64,000 bases of DNA from Nitrospira sp. (GTDB lineage: Bacteria > Nitrospirota > Nitrospiria > Nitrospirales > Nitrospiraceae). Made by a program: the position numbers and the translations under genes. A model generated the notes under the pieces. It made no database searches and had not been told where the DNA came from. It saw only the letters and a list, made by a program, of their open reading frames with translations. This document shows, piece after piece, positions 44,088-53,558 of the stretch; positions within the stretch are counted from its first letter, which is position 1, and the number at the start of each line of letters is the position of its first letter. The stretch lies in the NCBI GenBank assembly GCA_031315995.1, contig JALDRG010000006.1, positions 62,001 through 126,000 of the forward strand, in the 5' to 3' direction.

Positions 44088-46085
44088 ATGAACATTCTGC
44101 CTTCCATTTCGCTTCTGGTGATCAGTGCACTCGTGATCGTTTCGCCTCTGCAGGAGGGTGGCACGACGCATCCGGCGCAAATGATCATCAGGTTGTTGAT
44201 TCTGGTGTGGCTGGGAATCGTTCTGGCGGTCGGCATTCGAGCGGAACGGCTTGCCGTCCCTGTGCTTGCGATGAGGTATGTCGTGTTGGCGTTTGTCGGA
44301 CTTGCTCTGGTGGCGACCATCTTTTCACCCTACCCGCATCCGAGCCGACAGTGGCTGATCATGATCGCGGGGTATGCCACGTTGTTCTATTTACTCGTTT
44401 CTTTCGTTGACCGGTGGGAGCATGTGCGCACGTTGACTGCAATGATCGTGTTGATGGGCGTCGGCGAAGCAGGATGGGCGATCGTGCAAGGCTTTGCATG
44501 GAATGCCGCGAGACCTAGCGGCACCTTCTTCAATCCCAACTTTCTGGCCGGATATCTCACGGTGACCTGGGCGATTCTCTTGAGCGTCGCGGTGCATGCC
44601 TATCGACACGTCTCGGCATTTTCGCGGCCGTGGATGTCGCCGGTCCTCTGGTGGATCGGTCTTGGATCGGCATTGTCCGGCCTGTTCCTTGCCGTTCTGT
44701 TGACCCAGTCTCGAGGGGGCATGATCGTATTTTTTGCGGGGACTGTCTTTGTGCTGACCGCTCGTTATGGGTGGAAGTTATCGGGTAGCTGTGTGCTGTT
44801 ACTCGTGCTCGCCGGTGTGCTGGTCCCCACGCCGGTCCGCGAACGTATCCTGGCTGAGCATCAACAAAATCCAGTCTCCTACGCGCGTTGGCAGATGTGG
44901 CAGGGGGCGACTGCGCAAATGGTCGATCATCCATTGGGAATCGGGCTGGGACTCTACCAGTACACGTATCCGCTCTATGCGTTTCCGGTTGAGGGCGAGA
45001 TCTCACGATTTGGAAAAGTCGCCCAAACTCCACACAACGATTATCTCCAAATGGGTGTTGAAATGGGACCCGCGGCAATCCTCGTGTTTGGGACCGGGAT
45101 TGTGCTGGTCATTCGAGAACTGATGCGCGTGCTTCAGTCGCGATTGAGGCGTTGGCAGCGGAGTCTCATGGTGGGCGTGGGGGGTGGGGTTATCGCGCTG
45201 CTTGTCCATGCCGCGCTGGATTCGAGTTTGCGTGAGGCGGCTCTTGCGATCTTGCTGGTGCTGTGCGCCGGATTGATTGTATCGGCTGCACGATTGACCC
45301 GCTGTGGAGTCGGAGATGTGTATGTCATGCCGGTCCGCTCACGCCTTGCATGGGGAATCGGTGCCGCATGTCTGATCATGGTTGCCGGGGTAGAAGTGAC
45401 GCGAATGGGTGTTGCCTGGATGAAGTTTGATGCGGCGTCTCGTCGGGCCTTGGCAGGAGAGACTATTGCGGCGATCGAGGGATTGAAGGCGGCCATTTGG
45501 TTGGATCCGGGAAAGGCGCTGTACCATCATGGTCTCGGGTCGGTCTACGCGAGGGAATTTCAGAACACGCGCGACAGGCACGCGTTCCAACTTGCCCATG
45601 AAGAGTTCAAAGTTGCGACTGAGTTGAATCCGCTCGACGGCCGGCTGTTCGGGCTGTTGGGGCAGCTGTATGTGTCTGCGGCACAGGCTTCATCTTCTCC
45701 CACGACTTCCGATGAACAGCACAAGGCCTGGTTACGCGCGGCGGTTCAGGCGTACGGACGAGCCACTCACCTTGCGCCGTTTTCTGCGATGTATCGATAT
45801 GAACAAGCGCGACTCTACTGGATGCTTGGAGAGCGGAGCGAAGCTGAACGCAGAGCCAAAGAGGCGGAGACTTTGGAGCCGAACTTTCTGCCTGCTCGCG
45901 CGCTCCTGGCACGCCTGTGGGTAAATGCGGGACGTGTAGACGAGGCGCGAAACCAGCTTCAAGAAATCCAAGCTCGGCAAGCGCAGTTTAAACAGTGGAG
46001 TAAAAATAGTTTCGAGCAGGCATTTCTAAATGTTGATGTCGTGCCTCTTCGTGCCGCCGTCGGAGAAAAGGACATAACCGGATGA
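44088..46085 (+). CDS. O-antigen ligase/polymerase-like protein with TPR tail
   Basis: 665 residues from ATG 44088. The frame is open to a TTG at 44022, and neither start has a good ribosome site. Residues 1-about 430 form a polytopic Wzy_C/O-antigen-ligase membrane domain with ATIFSPYPHPSRQWLIMI, RPSGTFFNPNFLAGYLTVTW, LLTQSRGGMIVFFAG and a large periplasmic loop (MVDHPLGIGLGLYQYTYPLY ... TPHNDYLQMGVEMG, with the conserved His). The rest is periplasmic TPR sequence (AIEGLKAAIWLDPGKALYHH). Such enzymes move lipid-linked glycans to acceptors, including pilins in PglL/TfpO systems. The position directly after two pilin genes fits pilin glycosylation, but this is inference. The stop overlaps the next start. 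Confidence 0.85.
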   Translation: MNILPSISLLVISALVIVSPLQEGGTTHPAQMIIRLLILVWLGIVLAVGIRAERLAVPVLAMRYVVLAFVGLALVATIFSPYPHPSRQWLIMIAGYATLFYLLVSFVDRWEHVRTLTAMIVLMGVGEAGWAIVQGFAWNAARPSGTFFNPNFLAGYLTVTWAILLSVAVHAYRHVSAFSRPWMSPVLWWIGLGSALSGLFLAVLLTQSRGGMIVFFAGTVFVLTARYGWKLSGSCVLLLVLAGVLVPTPVRERILAEHQQNPVSYARWQMWQGATAQMVDHPLGIGLGLYQYTYPLYAFPVEGEISRFGKVAQTPHNDYLQMGVEMGPAAILVFGTGIVLVIRELMRVLQSRLRRWQRSLMVGVGGGVIALLVHAALDSSLREAALAILLVLCAGLIVSAARLTRCGVGDVYVMPVRSRLAWGIGAACLIMVAGVEVTRMGVAWMKFDAASRRALAGETIAAIEGLKAAIWLDPGKALYHHGLGSVYAREFQNTRDRHAFQLAHEEFKVATELNPLDGRLFGLLGQLYVSAAQASSSPTTSDEQHKAWLRAAVQAYGRATHLAPFSAMYRYEQARLYWMLGERSEAERRAKEAETLEPNFLPARALLARLWVNAGRVDEARNQLQEIQARQAQFKQWSKNSFEQAFLNVDVVPLRAAVGEKDITG

Positions 46086-47038
46086 AGTTCGGGGGGGCCC
46101 TATGGAACGTGAAGCGCGGGCTGCTTCAGGCATTCTGGGGGCTGGCACTGTTAGCCGGCGCATCAGGGCTGCTCCATATCTTGGATCGCGAGCGAAACGC
46201 GGTCGCGCGGGCCGAGCAATTGGCCTATCTCCCCAAAGGAGAATATTTGAAATTGGCGGTGCTCGGCTATCGACAAGTGGTCGCAGACCTGATCTGGCTA
46301 CAGGCAGTTCATCACATCGGAGCCAAGCGCGATACGCATCTTGGATATCGATGGACCTATCATGCCGTGGATGTGCTCACAGATCTGGATCCGACATTCG
46401 TTCCCCCCTATCAGGCGACCGGCCTATTTCTTGGAGTTCTGGTCGGCCGACATGAAGAGGGAATCGACATCCTTCGCAAAGGCTTTCGCCACAATCCGGG
46501 AGTGTGGCAGCTCCCATTTTTGGCCGGCTATATCTCCTATTACGAACAGTGCGATCCGATCGCAGGCGGAAAATATTTGCAGGAGGCTGCGCAGATACCC
46601 GGTGCCCCGGCCTACTTGCCGAAGCTGGCGGCTCGCATGACGGTAGAAAGTGGTGAGCCCACGGCGGCGCTTGAGTTTCTCGACCGGTTTTCTCGTTCGG
46701 TGACGGATGAGCGCGTGCGGGAGGCACTTCTGCAGCGAATGCACGAAGTGACTCAGGAAAAGGATCTGTATTACTTGGAAGATGCTGCCCGGCAGTATCG
46801 GAAGAAATATGGACAGCCTCCGTCCAAACTTGAAGACCTGCTGTTGCGCGGAGTGATTCAACAACTGCCGATCGATCCGTTAGGGGGGCAGTATCAAGTT
46901 GATCCTCTCACAGGTGGGGTCAGCGCTTCTTCGAGGCGCGAACGGTTACGTATCCATGAAAAGGTAGCGTGCCACCCTGCTGAGAAGTCGAATCTCACCA
47001 ACCCATTTGTGGAAAATCCGATGCCTGCGTTCGAGTAG
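46082..47038 (+). CDS. Membrane-anchored TPR protein of the pilin locus
   Basis: 318 residues. One N-terminal membrane helix (LLQAFWGLALLAGASGLLHI) is followed by a conserved-looking region LAYLPKGEYLKLAVLGYRQV and VADLIWLQAVHHIGAKRD, then TPR-like helices (VLTDLDPTFVPPYQATGLFL, GIDILRKGFRHNPGVWQLPF). The C-terminal stretch LPIDPLGGQYQVDPLTGGVS resembles the tail of pseudopilin-type proteins. The ATG overlaps the ligase stop (ATGA), and the ABC ATPase follows after 12 bases. By position it corresponds to the uncharacterised gene between pilA and the ABC genes in Myxococcus/Geobacter pil loci (pilG-like). Homology itself is not shown. Confidence 0.7.
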   Translation: MKFGGALWNVKRGLLQAFWGLALLAGASGLLHILDRERNAVARAEQLAYLPKGEYLKLAVLGYRQVVADLIWLQAVHHIGAKRDTHLGYRWTYHAVDVLTDLDPTFVPPYQATGLFLGVLVGRHEEGIDILRKGFRHNPGVWQLPFLAGYISYYEQCDPIAGGKYLQEAAQIPGAPAYLPKLAARMTVESGEPTAALEFLDRFSRSVTDERVREALLQRMHEVTQEKDLYYLEDAARQYRKKYGQPPSKLEDLLLRGVIQQLPIDPLGGQYQVDPLTGGVSASSRRERLRIHEKVACHPAEKSNLTNPFVENPMPAFE

Positions 47039-47050
47039 AGGGAGGATGCG

Positions 47051-48022
47051 GTGAACGACATTGTGATCGAAGGCTTGACGAAATCATATGCCTCTGGTTG
47101 GCCTGGGCGTCCTCCATTTGTCGCGCTGGACGGCTTGTCTTTGACGGTCCGTCAAGGTGAAATTTTTGGATTTCTAGGGCCGAACGGAGCGGGTAAGACG
47201 ACGACTCTCAAGATACTCATGGGTCTTGTCCGTCAAACCAGCGGAACGGCATCGCTGTTGGGGCAGCCTGCAGGTGATGTGGAGACTCGGAGTCGAGTGG
47301 GCTTTTTGCCGGAGTCGCCCTATTTCTATGACTATCTGACGGCCGAAGAGTTTCTCTTTTTTTATGGGCAGTTGGCAGGGTTGAGTCGCGCAGTCATTGC
47401 ACCAAGGGTGGCCGAACTGCTGCAACTCGTCGGGCTCACTGAGGCGCGCATGCGGCAATTGCGCAAATTTTCCAAAGGCATGCTTCAACGTATTGGGTTG
47501 GCCCAAGCCCTGATTCACGATCCGGAACTGATCATCTTGGATGAGCCGATGACCGGGTTGGACCCGGTCGGTAGAAAGCAGGTGCGAGATCTGATCCTGA
47601 GCTTACGCGACCGAGGCAAGACGGTCTTTTTCAGCACGCACATTCTGCATGACGTCGAGATGATTTGCGATCGTGTCGGTATTGTCATGAGAGGTCGTCT
47701 GTTGGCCAGCGGGCGAGTCGACGAGTTGGTCCGGCACGATCACACGCAGTCGGTCGAGATCGTCTGTGAGGAGGTCAAGACGGAAGGAAACGCCTTCATT
47801 CTTTCTCTTGCCACACGCGTGATAGAGCAGGGTCAGCAATGCCTGATCGTCTTGCCTAGCTCGGATGCGGTGGATGCCATGGTTGGTGAGATCCGACGCC
47901 AAAGGGGGCGGTTGCTCTCGGTGACCCCTCATAAGGCATCGCTTGAAGATTTATTTTTCCATGAGGCTACGCACGAAGCCTCGCGTGTGCCGGCGCATAT
48001 GACGAGTGGGAGGGTGTCCTGA
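47051..48022 (+). CDS. ABC transporter ATPase, ABC-2/PilH-like
   Basis: 323 residues, starting at GTG 47051 with GGAGG five bases before it. The ATPase of an ABC-2 exporter has Walker A FGFLGPNGAGKTTTLKILMG, the Q-loop RVGFLPESPYFYDYLTAEEF, a degenerate signature FSKGMLQRIGLAQALIHD (SKGM instead of SGGQ, common in this subgroup), Walker B LIILDEPMTGLDPVGRKQVR and the H-loop FFSTHILHDVEMICDRV. A C-terminal DUF4162-like region follows. It forms one operon with the permease, which starts 1 base after its stop. In Myxococcus the ABC pair pilH-pilI next to pilA is needed for pili; a similar role here is an inference from gene order. Confidence 0.9.
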   Translation: MNDIVIEGLTKSYASGWPGRPPFVALDGLSLTVRQGEIFGFLGPNGAGKTTTLKILMGLVRQTSGTASLLGQPAGDVETRSRVGFLPESPYFYDYLTAEEFLFFYGQLAGLSRAVIAPRVAELLQLVGLTEARMRQLRKFSKGMLQRIGLAQALIHDPELIILDEPMTGLDPVGRKQVRDLILSLRDRGKTVFFSTHILHDVEMICDRVGIVMRGRLLASGRVDELVRHDHTQSVEIVCEEVKTEGNAFILSLATRVIEQGQQCLIVLPSSDAVDAMVGEIRRQRGRLLSVTPHKASLEDLFFHEATHEASRVPAHMTSGRVS

Positions 48023-48023
48023 T

Positions 48024-48788
48024 ATGGGTGCCATTGGGGTCATCGCATTGAATGCGTTCCGCGAGAGCCTGAGAGACAAGATTCTCTACAATCTGGTGCT
48101 GTTTGCCGGGTTACTCATCGGTCTCTCGGTGCTGCTCGCGGACCTTTCCATCACCGAGCATCACAAGGTCATCGCGGATATGGGCTTGGCGGCAATCAAC
48201 CTGGTCGGCGTCATCATCGCCATTTTTGTCGGTATCAGCCTTGTGAACAAAGAAATCGAACGACGCACGATCTATACGATTATGGCCAGGCCGATCAGCC
48301 GGACGTCATTCATCCTTGGAAAATATCTCGGATTGACGTTCACCCTATTCGTGAATATGTCGATTATGCTGGCTGTGTTTCTCGTGACACTGTGGCTCTA
48401 TCACGTGCCGATTGTATTTTCCCTCTTCCAGTCGGTTCAACTGATCTTCGTCGAAATCTTGGTGGTGACCGCCGTCGCGCTCTTTTTCTCGACGTTCAGC
48501 TCCTCGACTCTCAGTGCCATTTTAACATTGGGTATCTATGTGGTGGGGCATTTGACGGCCGATGTGCGAACCCTGGCGGAGAACAGCGGGAGCAGTGTTG
48601 TGAATCACGTCGTCGACGCGTTCTATTATGTGTTTCCCAATCTGGAGTTAATGAATATTAAGGGACAGGCCGCAGTCGGGATTCTCGCAAGCCACCAGTA
48701 TGTATTTCTCGCGTCATTGTATGGGGTGATCTATGCTGGTGTGATCCTCACTGCCGCCTGTGCGGTATTTCAACGACGAGATTTTTAG
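48024..48788 (+). CDS. ABC-2 transporter permease, PilI-like
   Basis: 254-residue membrane protein from ATG 48024, with GGGAGG upstream; a GTG at 48006 is an overlapping alternative. Six membrane segments are visible (LYNLVLFAGLLIGLSVLLAD, LAAINLVGVIIAIFVGISLV, LGLTFTLFVNMSIMLAVFLV and others). IERRTIYTIMARPISRTSFI is the characteristic cytoplasmic loop of ABC-2 permeases such as NosY-like ones. It is paired with the ATPase immediately upstream. The substrate cannot be read from sequence. Possibilities are a lipid-linked glycan for the ligase in this operon or a factor for pilus assembly. Confidence 0.88.
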   Translation: MGAIGVIALNAFRESLRDKILYNLVLFAGLLIGLSVLLADLSITEHHKVIADMGLAAINLVGVIIAIFVGISLVNKEIERRTIYTIMARPISRTSFILGKYLGLTFTLFVNMSIMLAVFLVTLWLYHVPIVFSLFQSVQLIFVEILVVTAVALFFSTFSSSTLSAILTLGIYVVGHLTADVRTLAENSGSSVVNHVVDAFYYVFPNLELMNIKGQAAVGILASHQYVFLASLYGVIYAGVILTAACAVFQRRDF

Positions 48789-48856
48789 CTCATCTCCTCA
48801 GCTTCATTTGTCGGACCACACGGTTGCCTTCCGATGTGGAAATTGAAGGAACTCTT

Positions 48857-50626
48857 ATGAACATTCTTGCTGTGCAGACGGGTCGATACGACCATTTCCA
48901 CGCTGCCGTGCAGGAAACTGTTGTGCGCTATCCTCAGGCAAGGCTGACGGGCCTCATTCAATTGGGTGATCTAGACGAAGCGAAGGCTGCTCACCTATTT
49001 CAAGAAATTCTTCAGGCTCACAAGGAGAATTTGAGTAAGACGCTCAGCATGCTCAGTACGTCATTTGATTATTGTCTAGTGCCTTTTGAAGATCGATTTG
49101 GCATCCAATATTGGACATTTCGTTCAATTCCCATTCGCCTAAGAATTCATCGGATAGCCTCTTATAACAAATCTCGTCAATTCAAAGAGTTCATCCTCTC
49201 GACCTGGGTCCTTGAAAGTCTGTTCGTGACCACTATAGCGCGAGTCATATTTCTCGGGCTCGGTCTTCTTAGAACAATCTGGTGGAGGATCCGCCGAAGT
49301 GTATCCATCCTAGGAACGTTCGCATTGGCAGGTGCTGCGTTAGTGATGAAGGCTGCAAGCGCCGTCGGGCTTCATCCAGGCCAGTGGAGGGTTAAGAATA
49401 GATTGCCCGCCGGCCGCCGAAAAGTCGTGCTTCATATTCCTAGCTTAGGCTTGGGAGGCGCCCAACGTCAGTTGGCAATTTTCGTTGAACGTCTTGATCG
49501 AAGTCAGTGGGATGTAGAAGTGGTGACGGTCGACGCGTTGGATAAGTTTTTTGAGCCGGCCATCCGTGACTTGAATGTGACGATTCACTATCTCAATCCC
49601 CACTGGCAATTGTATGAAGTGGGAATCATTTGGCAATTGATCAGCTATTTGTACCTCAATCCAAGTCATGTCTTGCATAATTGGTTGTATTCCGCAGGCG
49701 CACTTGGAGGCATCGCCGGCACACTAGTTGGAACTCCGACGATCATAGCGTCCGTTCGAAGTGAGCATCCCAGCCGATTTCCGTGGTTTTTCCCGCTGTG
49801 GGAGCGTGTCCTGTATGCCATGACCGCTCCGCTGCAAACACTCGTAATAGCCAACTCCCAGGCCGTAAGAAAAGAGAATCGACGGAAGATTGTATTGCCG
49901 GACCGAAAAATCGTTACCATCTACAACGGCATCGATTTCAGTACCATTCAAGGTGTCCTCCTTACCGAAGAAGAGCGTCTCCGCAATGAGGTTGGCCTTC
50001 CTCGTGGCGCCCCCGTTGTGGGTATTGTCGGGCGTCTGTCGCCCGAGAAGGATCATGCGACGTTTTTGAGGGCCGCCCATCTCATTCGCCAGGCAATTCC
50101 GCACGTAAAATTCTTGATAGTTGGTGCAGGACCATCGGAAGGGCAGATCAAAAGCATGATTGCCGATCTAGAGTTGGAACATCATGTGATTTTGACGGGA
50201 GAGCGACGGGATGCGCTGGTACTTATGCAAGTGATGGACGTGTTGGTGCTCACGTCGATAAGCGAAGGATTTCCCAATGTATTGCTGGAAGCGGCGGCAT
50301 ACGGAGTCGCTGTCGTGACCACGGCTGCGGGTGGGGCAGTGGAAGTTGTCGTGGATGGAAAAACGGGGTTCGTCGTACCTTGTACCGACTCTCCAGCCGT
50401 CGCGGAAAAGATATTGAAACTGATGCGGGATGTTCCGTTGAGAAGAGAATTGGCGGAGGCGGCCAGAAGGCGAGCATATCGGATGTTTTCGGCTGATCAG
50501 GTTGCCAGGGCTATACAGGGCTGCTACTTAGGGCAATGCGAGAGTGGGCAAGTTCAGGGAGACGGTAATGGTGAAGTCGATGGCGTGGATAAGTACTTAA
50601 ATGATGGGAGCGAAGGAAACCCATGA
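48857..50626 (+). CDS. GT4 glycosyltransferase with unusual N-terminal region
   Basis: 589 residues from ATG 48857 (MNILAVQTGRYDHFHAAVQE). The frame opens 11 codons earlier. Residues about 195-560 are a GT-B glycosyltransferase of family 4: HIPSLGLGGAQRQLAIFVER, VVGIVGRLSPEKDHATFLRA, FLIVGAGPSEGQIKSMI and the donor-site ISEGFPNVLLEAAAYGVAVV. The first about 190 residues are foreign to GT4. They hold an alpha/beta stretch (VRYPQARLTGLIQLGDLDEA) and one or two hydrophobic segments (about 115-160) that could anchor the enzyme. This gene heads the polysaccharide cluster. The next gene overlaps its stop by four bases. Confidence 0.88.
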   Translation: MNILAVQTGRYDHFHAAVQETVVRYPQARLTGLIQLGDLDEAKAAHLFQEILQAHKENLSKTLSMLSTSFDYCLVPFEDRFGIQYWTFRSIPIRLRIHRIASYNKSRQFKEFILSTWVLESLFVTTIARVIFLGLGLLRTIWWRIRRSVSILGTFALAGAALVMKAASAVGLHPGQWRVKNRLPAGRRKVVLHIPSLGLGGAQRQLAIFVERLDRSQWDVEVVTVDALDKFFEPAIRDLNVTIHYLNPHWQLYEVGIIWQLISYLYLNPSHVLHNWLYSAGALGGIAGTLVGTPTIIASVRSEHPSRFPWFFPLWERVLYAMTAPLQTLVIANSQAVRKENRRKIVLPDRKIVTIYNGIDFSTIQGVLLTEEERLRNEVGLPRGAPVVGIVGRLSPEKDHATFLRAAHLIRQAIPHVKFLIVGAGPSEGQIKSMIADLELEHHVILTGERRDALVLMQVMDVLVLTSISEGFPNVLLEAAAYGVAVVTTAAGGAVEVVVDGKTGFVVPCTDSPAVAEKILKLMRDVPLRRELAEAARRRAYRMFSADQVARAIQGCYLGQCESGQVQGDGNGEVDGVDKYLNDGSEGNP

Positions 50627-51567
50627 AAGAGAAGTTGGTGCCATATCTTGTATGCCCGGATTGCAAGCAGTCATTGAGTCTTTCCATCGTGGAAGCGGAT
50701 GGGCAGGAAATCGAGCGAGGCGAACTTCTTTGCCCGTCTTGCAGCAAATCCTACCCAATTGTACGAGGTATTCCCAGGTTTGTCTCGACAGACGCGTACG
50801 TCAAGAACTTCTCTTTTCAATGGAATACACATCGGACGACCCAGGTAGATTCTATCGCAGGACACTCCGAGTCCTGCAAGACGTTCCAAACCAAAACGGG
50901 ATTGACGGATTCCGAGCTGAAAGACAAATTGGTTTTAGATGTTGGCGTGGGGACCGGGCGGTTTATGGAGGTCGCGAATAGCTTGGGCGCGGAAGTTATA
51001 GGCATCGATCTGTCATATGCGGTTGACGCAGCGTATATGAACATGGGGCGCCGGGTCGGAATTCATGTCGTACAGGCAGACGTTTTTCGTCTTCCATTCA
51101 GATCGGATACGTTTGATGCGATTTATTCCATAGGAGTGCTGCACCATACTCCAGACACAAGCAAGGCCTTTGCATGTCTCCCTCCCTTATTGAAACAAGG
51201 CGGCACGATTGCAATTTGGGTGTACGTTGATGCGGGCCTCTATTCTCAACGTCTTGACAGGGTGCGAGCTCTCACGACTCGAATGCCACAATTCTCACTG
51301 TATGTGATGTGTTGGCTACTGGTGCCATTTTTCAGAGCAATGAGGCACGTGCCAGGGATCAAATATTTAGCCATGCTTGTCCCGGTTAGTGACCAAGGCC
51401 GCGGACTTACTTGGGACGTATTGGACACATTTGACGCGTACTCCCCTCGCTATCAGTGGAAACATAAGGAGCCAGAAGTCGTTGGATGGTTCAATAGAGC
51501 TAGCTTGAAAGAGATCCAGGTGCTGAGCTTTCCTGTCTCGGTCCGAGGCCGTAAGTCTCACGCGTAG
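50623..51567 (+). CDS. SAM methyltransferase with Trm112-like zinc domain
   Basis: 314 residues. An N-terminal zinc-binding segment of Trm112 type (LVPYLVCPDCKQSLSL ... LLCPSCSKSYPIVRGIPRF, two CxxC pairs) is fused to a class I methyltransferase with motif I LVLDVGVGTGRFMEVANSLG, motif II VIGIDLSYAVDAAY, and FRLPFRSDTFDAIYSIGVLH then HTPDTSKAF. The C-terminal 120 residues are hydrophobic in part (YVMCWLLVPFFRAM). This architecture is frequent in O-antigen and exopolysaccharide clusters, where it methylates sugars or lipid intermediates. The start overlaps the preceding gene (ATGA) and asnB follows 16 bases later. Confidence 0.9.
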   Translation: MKEKLVPYLVCPDCKQSLSLSIVEADGQEIERGELLCPSCSKSYPIVRGIPRFVSTDAYVKNFSFQWNTHRTTQVDSIAGHSESCKTFQTKTGLTDSELKDKLVLDVGVGTGRFMEVANSLGAEVIGIDLSYAVDAAYMNMGRRVGIHVVQADVFRLPFRSDTFDAIYSIGVLHHTPDTSKAFACLPPLLKQGGTIAIWVYVDAGLYSQRLDRVRALTTRMPQFSLYVMCWLLVPFFRAMRHVPGIKYLAMLVPVSDQGRGLTWDVLDTFDAYSPRYQWKHKEPEVVGWFNRASLKEIQVLSFPVSVRGRKSHA

Positions 51568-51583
51568 CCAATAAGGATAGGTC

Positions 51584-53482
51584 ATGTGTGGAATAGCCGG
51601 AAAAATACAATTCGATCGGCAGCCATTACAACGTGAATTGCTTATGGCCATGGGAGCGCGACTTAGTCATCGTGGACCGGACGATTCTGGTGTGTATGTC
51701 AAAGGTCATGCCGGGCTCGCTCATCAACGATTAAGTATTTTAGACCTGAGTGAAGCTGGACATCAGCCGATGTCCAATGCTCAAGGGAACGTGTGGATCG
51801 TTTTTAACGGAGAAATTTACAACTTTGAGGAATTGCGAGGGTGCCTCCGAACGCCTCGTAACTTTCGTACTCGAACCGACACGGAAGTATTGCTGTATCT
51901 CTACGAGGACTATGGAGTGCAATGTTTGTCGATGTTGCGAGGAATGTTCGCTTTTGCCGTATGGGATGAAGCGGCGCAGCGCCTTATCGTAGCTAGAGAT
52001 CGCATCGGAAAAAAACCTCTTTTTTATAGGGTCACCGATACGAGTGTTTCTTTTGCATCTGAGCTCAAAGCGTTGCTGGTCGAGCCGTCAAGGCCGGAGA
52101 TTGACCCCGTCGCACTCAACCATTACCTCACGTTTCAATACATTCCTGCCCCGCTGACAATTTACCGTGGCATCAAAAAGTTACTTCCCGGCCAGGTGAT
52201 GGTGTGTGATCAGGGGAAGATATCTTTCGATACCTACTGGTCACTGCAATACGACAGAAAGGTCAAGTTTGGAACTGAAGAAGAATATCTGGAGGCGTTT
52301 AAAAGTCTGCTGGATGAATCTGTGCGACTGCGCCTCGTTAGTGATGTCCCTCTTGGGGCATTTCTGAGTGGCGGATTGGACTCGAGCAGCATAGTCGCCG
52401 TCATGAGTAGATGCATGACTCAGCCGGTCAAAACTTTCTCGATCGGCTTTAAAGAGGAGGCGTTTAACGAACTGCCCTATGCGCGTGAGATCGCCCAGCA
52501 ATTTAGCACAGACCATCATGAATTTATCGTAGAGCCTTCAGCTCTAGAGATTTTGCCGAAATTAGTACGCGTATACGATGAGCCGTATGCCGACTCCTCC
52601 GCGATACCAACGTACTATCTCTCGCAATTGAGCCGTCAATCGGTCACGGTAGTGCTGAATGGAGATGGAGGTGACGAAGCGCTGGCAGGATATCCCAGAT
52701 ATAACTATCGTGAGCTGGAACGATGGATGAGCCGGTATGTTGGTAAACATGTTCGAGAGTCGCTGAAAGCCACTCTTCTCCGCGTACCACTTTCGCTTCT
52801 GCCGCGCGCACTTAGGCAAATTGCCGAGCGTGCGTGTGACCCGTTTGCCGCCACCTATTTGAACCGTATTTGCTACTTCTCTCCACGCGACAAAACCTCC
52901 CTCTACACGCCGGAATTTTCGGCCCTTGTTCAGGGGCATGACTCTTTTGCGCTTCTCAATCGATGGTTTGAGGACGCTCCCATTGCCGAGCTGCTCGACC
53001 AGATGTTGGCCGTTGATATTCGGAGCTATCTGCCGGACGACTTACTGGTGAAGGTGGATCGATCGACTATGGCGCATGGGCTTGAGGCGCGCAGCCCATT
53101 CTTGGATCATAAGCTCTTGGAGTTCACAGCCGCTTTGCCCATTGGGTTTAAAGTTCGTAATGGAGAGTCAAAATATTTATTGAAGTGGGCCATGCGAGGA
53201 GTGCTGCCGAAACAGATCATTACCCGAAGGAAGCAGGGATTTGGTGTGCCTATTGATCGTTGGTTTCGTGAGGACTGTCGGGATTATGTTCGAGACACGC
53301 TTCTTTCATCCCGCAGCGTGACGCGAGGATATTTTTCTCGCGGCTATATACAGAACTTGCTAGATGAGCATCAGCAGCGAGGAATCGCTTGCGGGTATAA
53401 ACTATACGCATTGCTGATGTTGGAGCTCTGGCATTGTGCATATGTAGATGACCATGCGAATGCAGGATCGTTGGCCGCATGA
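51584..53482 (+). CDS. asnB: Asparagine-synthetase-type amidotransferase 1
   Basis: Glutamine-hydrolysing asparagine synthetase fold, 632 residues. The start MCGIAGKIQ is fixed by the need for Cys2 as the glutaminase nucleophile after Met removal. The N-terminal Ntn domain has LSHRGPDDSGVY, IVFNGEIYNFEEL and TRTDTEVLLYLYEDYG. The synthetase domain has the PP-loop AFLSGGLDSSSIVAVMS and the ATP site KTFSIGFKEEAFNELPYARE. In polysaccharide clusters such enzymes often amidate a sugar carboxylate rather than aspartate, so the gene symbol is tentative. A paralogue lies 4.7 kb downstream in the same cluster. Confidence 0.92.
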   Translation: MCGIAGKIQFDRQPLQRELLMAMGARLSHRGPDDSGVYVKGHAGLAHQRLSILDLSEAGHQPMSNAQGNVWIVFNGEIYNFEELRGCLRTPRNFRTRTDTEVLLYLYEDYGVQCLSMLRGMFAFAVWDEAAQRLIVARDRIGKKPLFYRVTDTSVSFASELKALLVEPSRPEIDPVALNHYLTFQYIPAPLTIYRGIKKLLPGQVMVCDQGKISFDTYWSLQYDRKVKFGTEEEYLEAFKSLLDESVRLRLVSDVPLGAFLSGGLDSSSIVAVMSRCMTQPVKTFSIGFKEEAFNELPYAREIAQQFSTDHHEFIVEPSALEILPKLVRVYDEPYADSSAIPTYYLSQLSRQSVTVVLNGDGGDEALAGYPRYNYRELERWMSRYVGKHVRESLKATLLRVPLSLLPRALRQIAERACDPFAATYLNRICYFSPRDKTSLYTPEFSALVQGHDSFALLNRWFEDAPIAELLDQMLAVDIRSYLPDDLLVKVDRSTMAHGLEARSPFLDHKLLEFTAALPIGFKVRNGESKYLLKWAMRGVLPKQIITRRKQGFGVPIDRWFREDCRDYVRDTLLSSRSVTRGYFSRGYIQNLLDEHQQRGIACGYKLYALLMLELWHCAYVDDHANAGSLAA

Positions 53483-53558
53483 GAACGTATGACCGTCCGG
53501 TAGGGGCTGCGGCGAGAGCATGGAAGGCTACTCGTAAAATGCCGATGCGGGGCATCCA

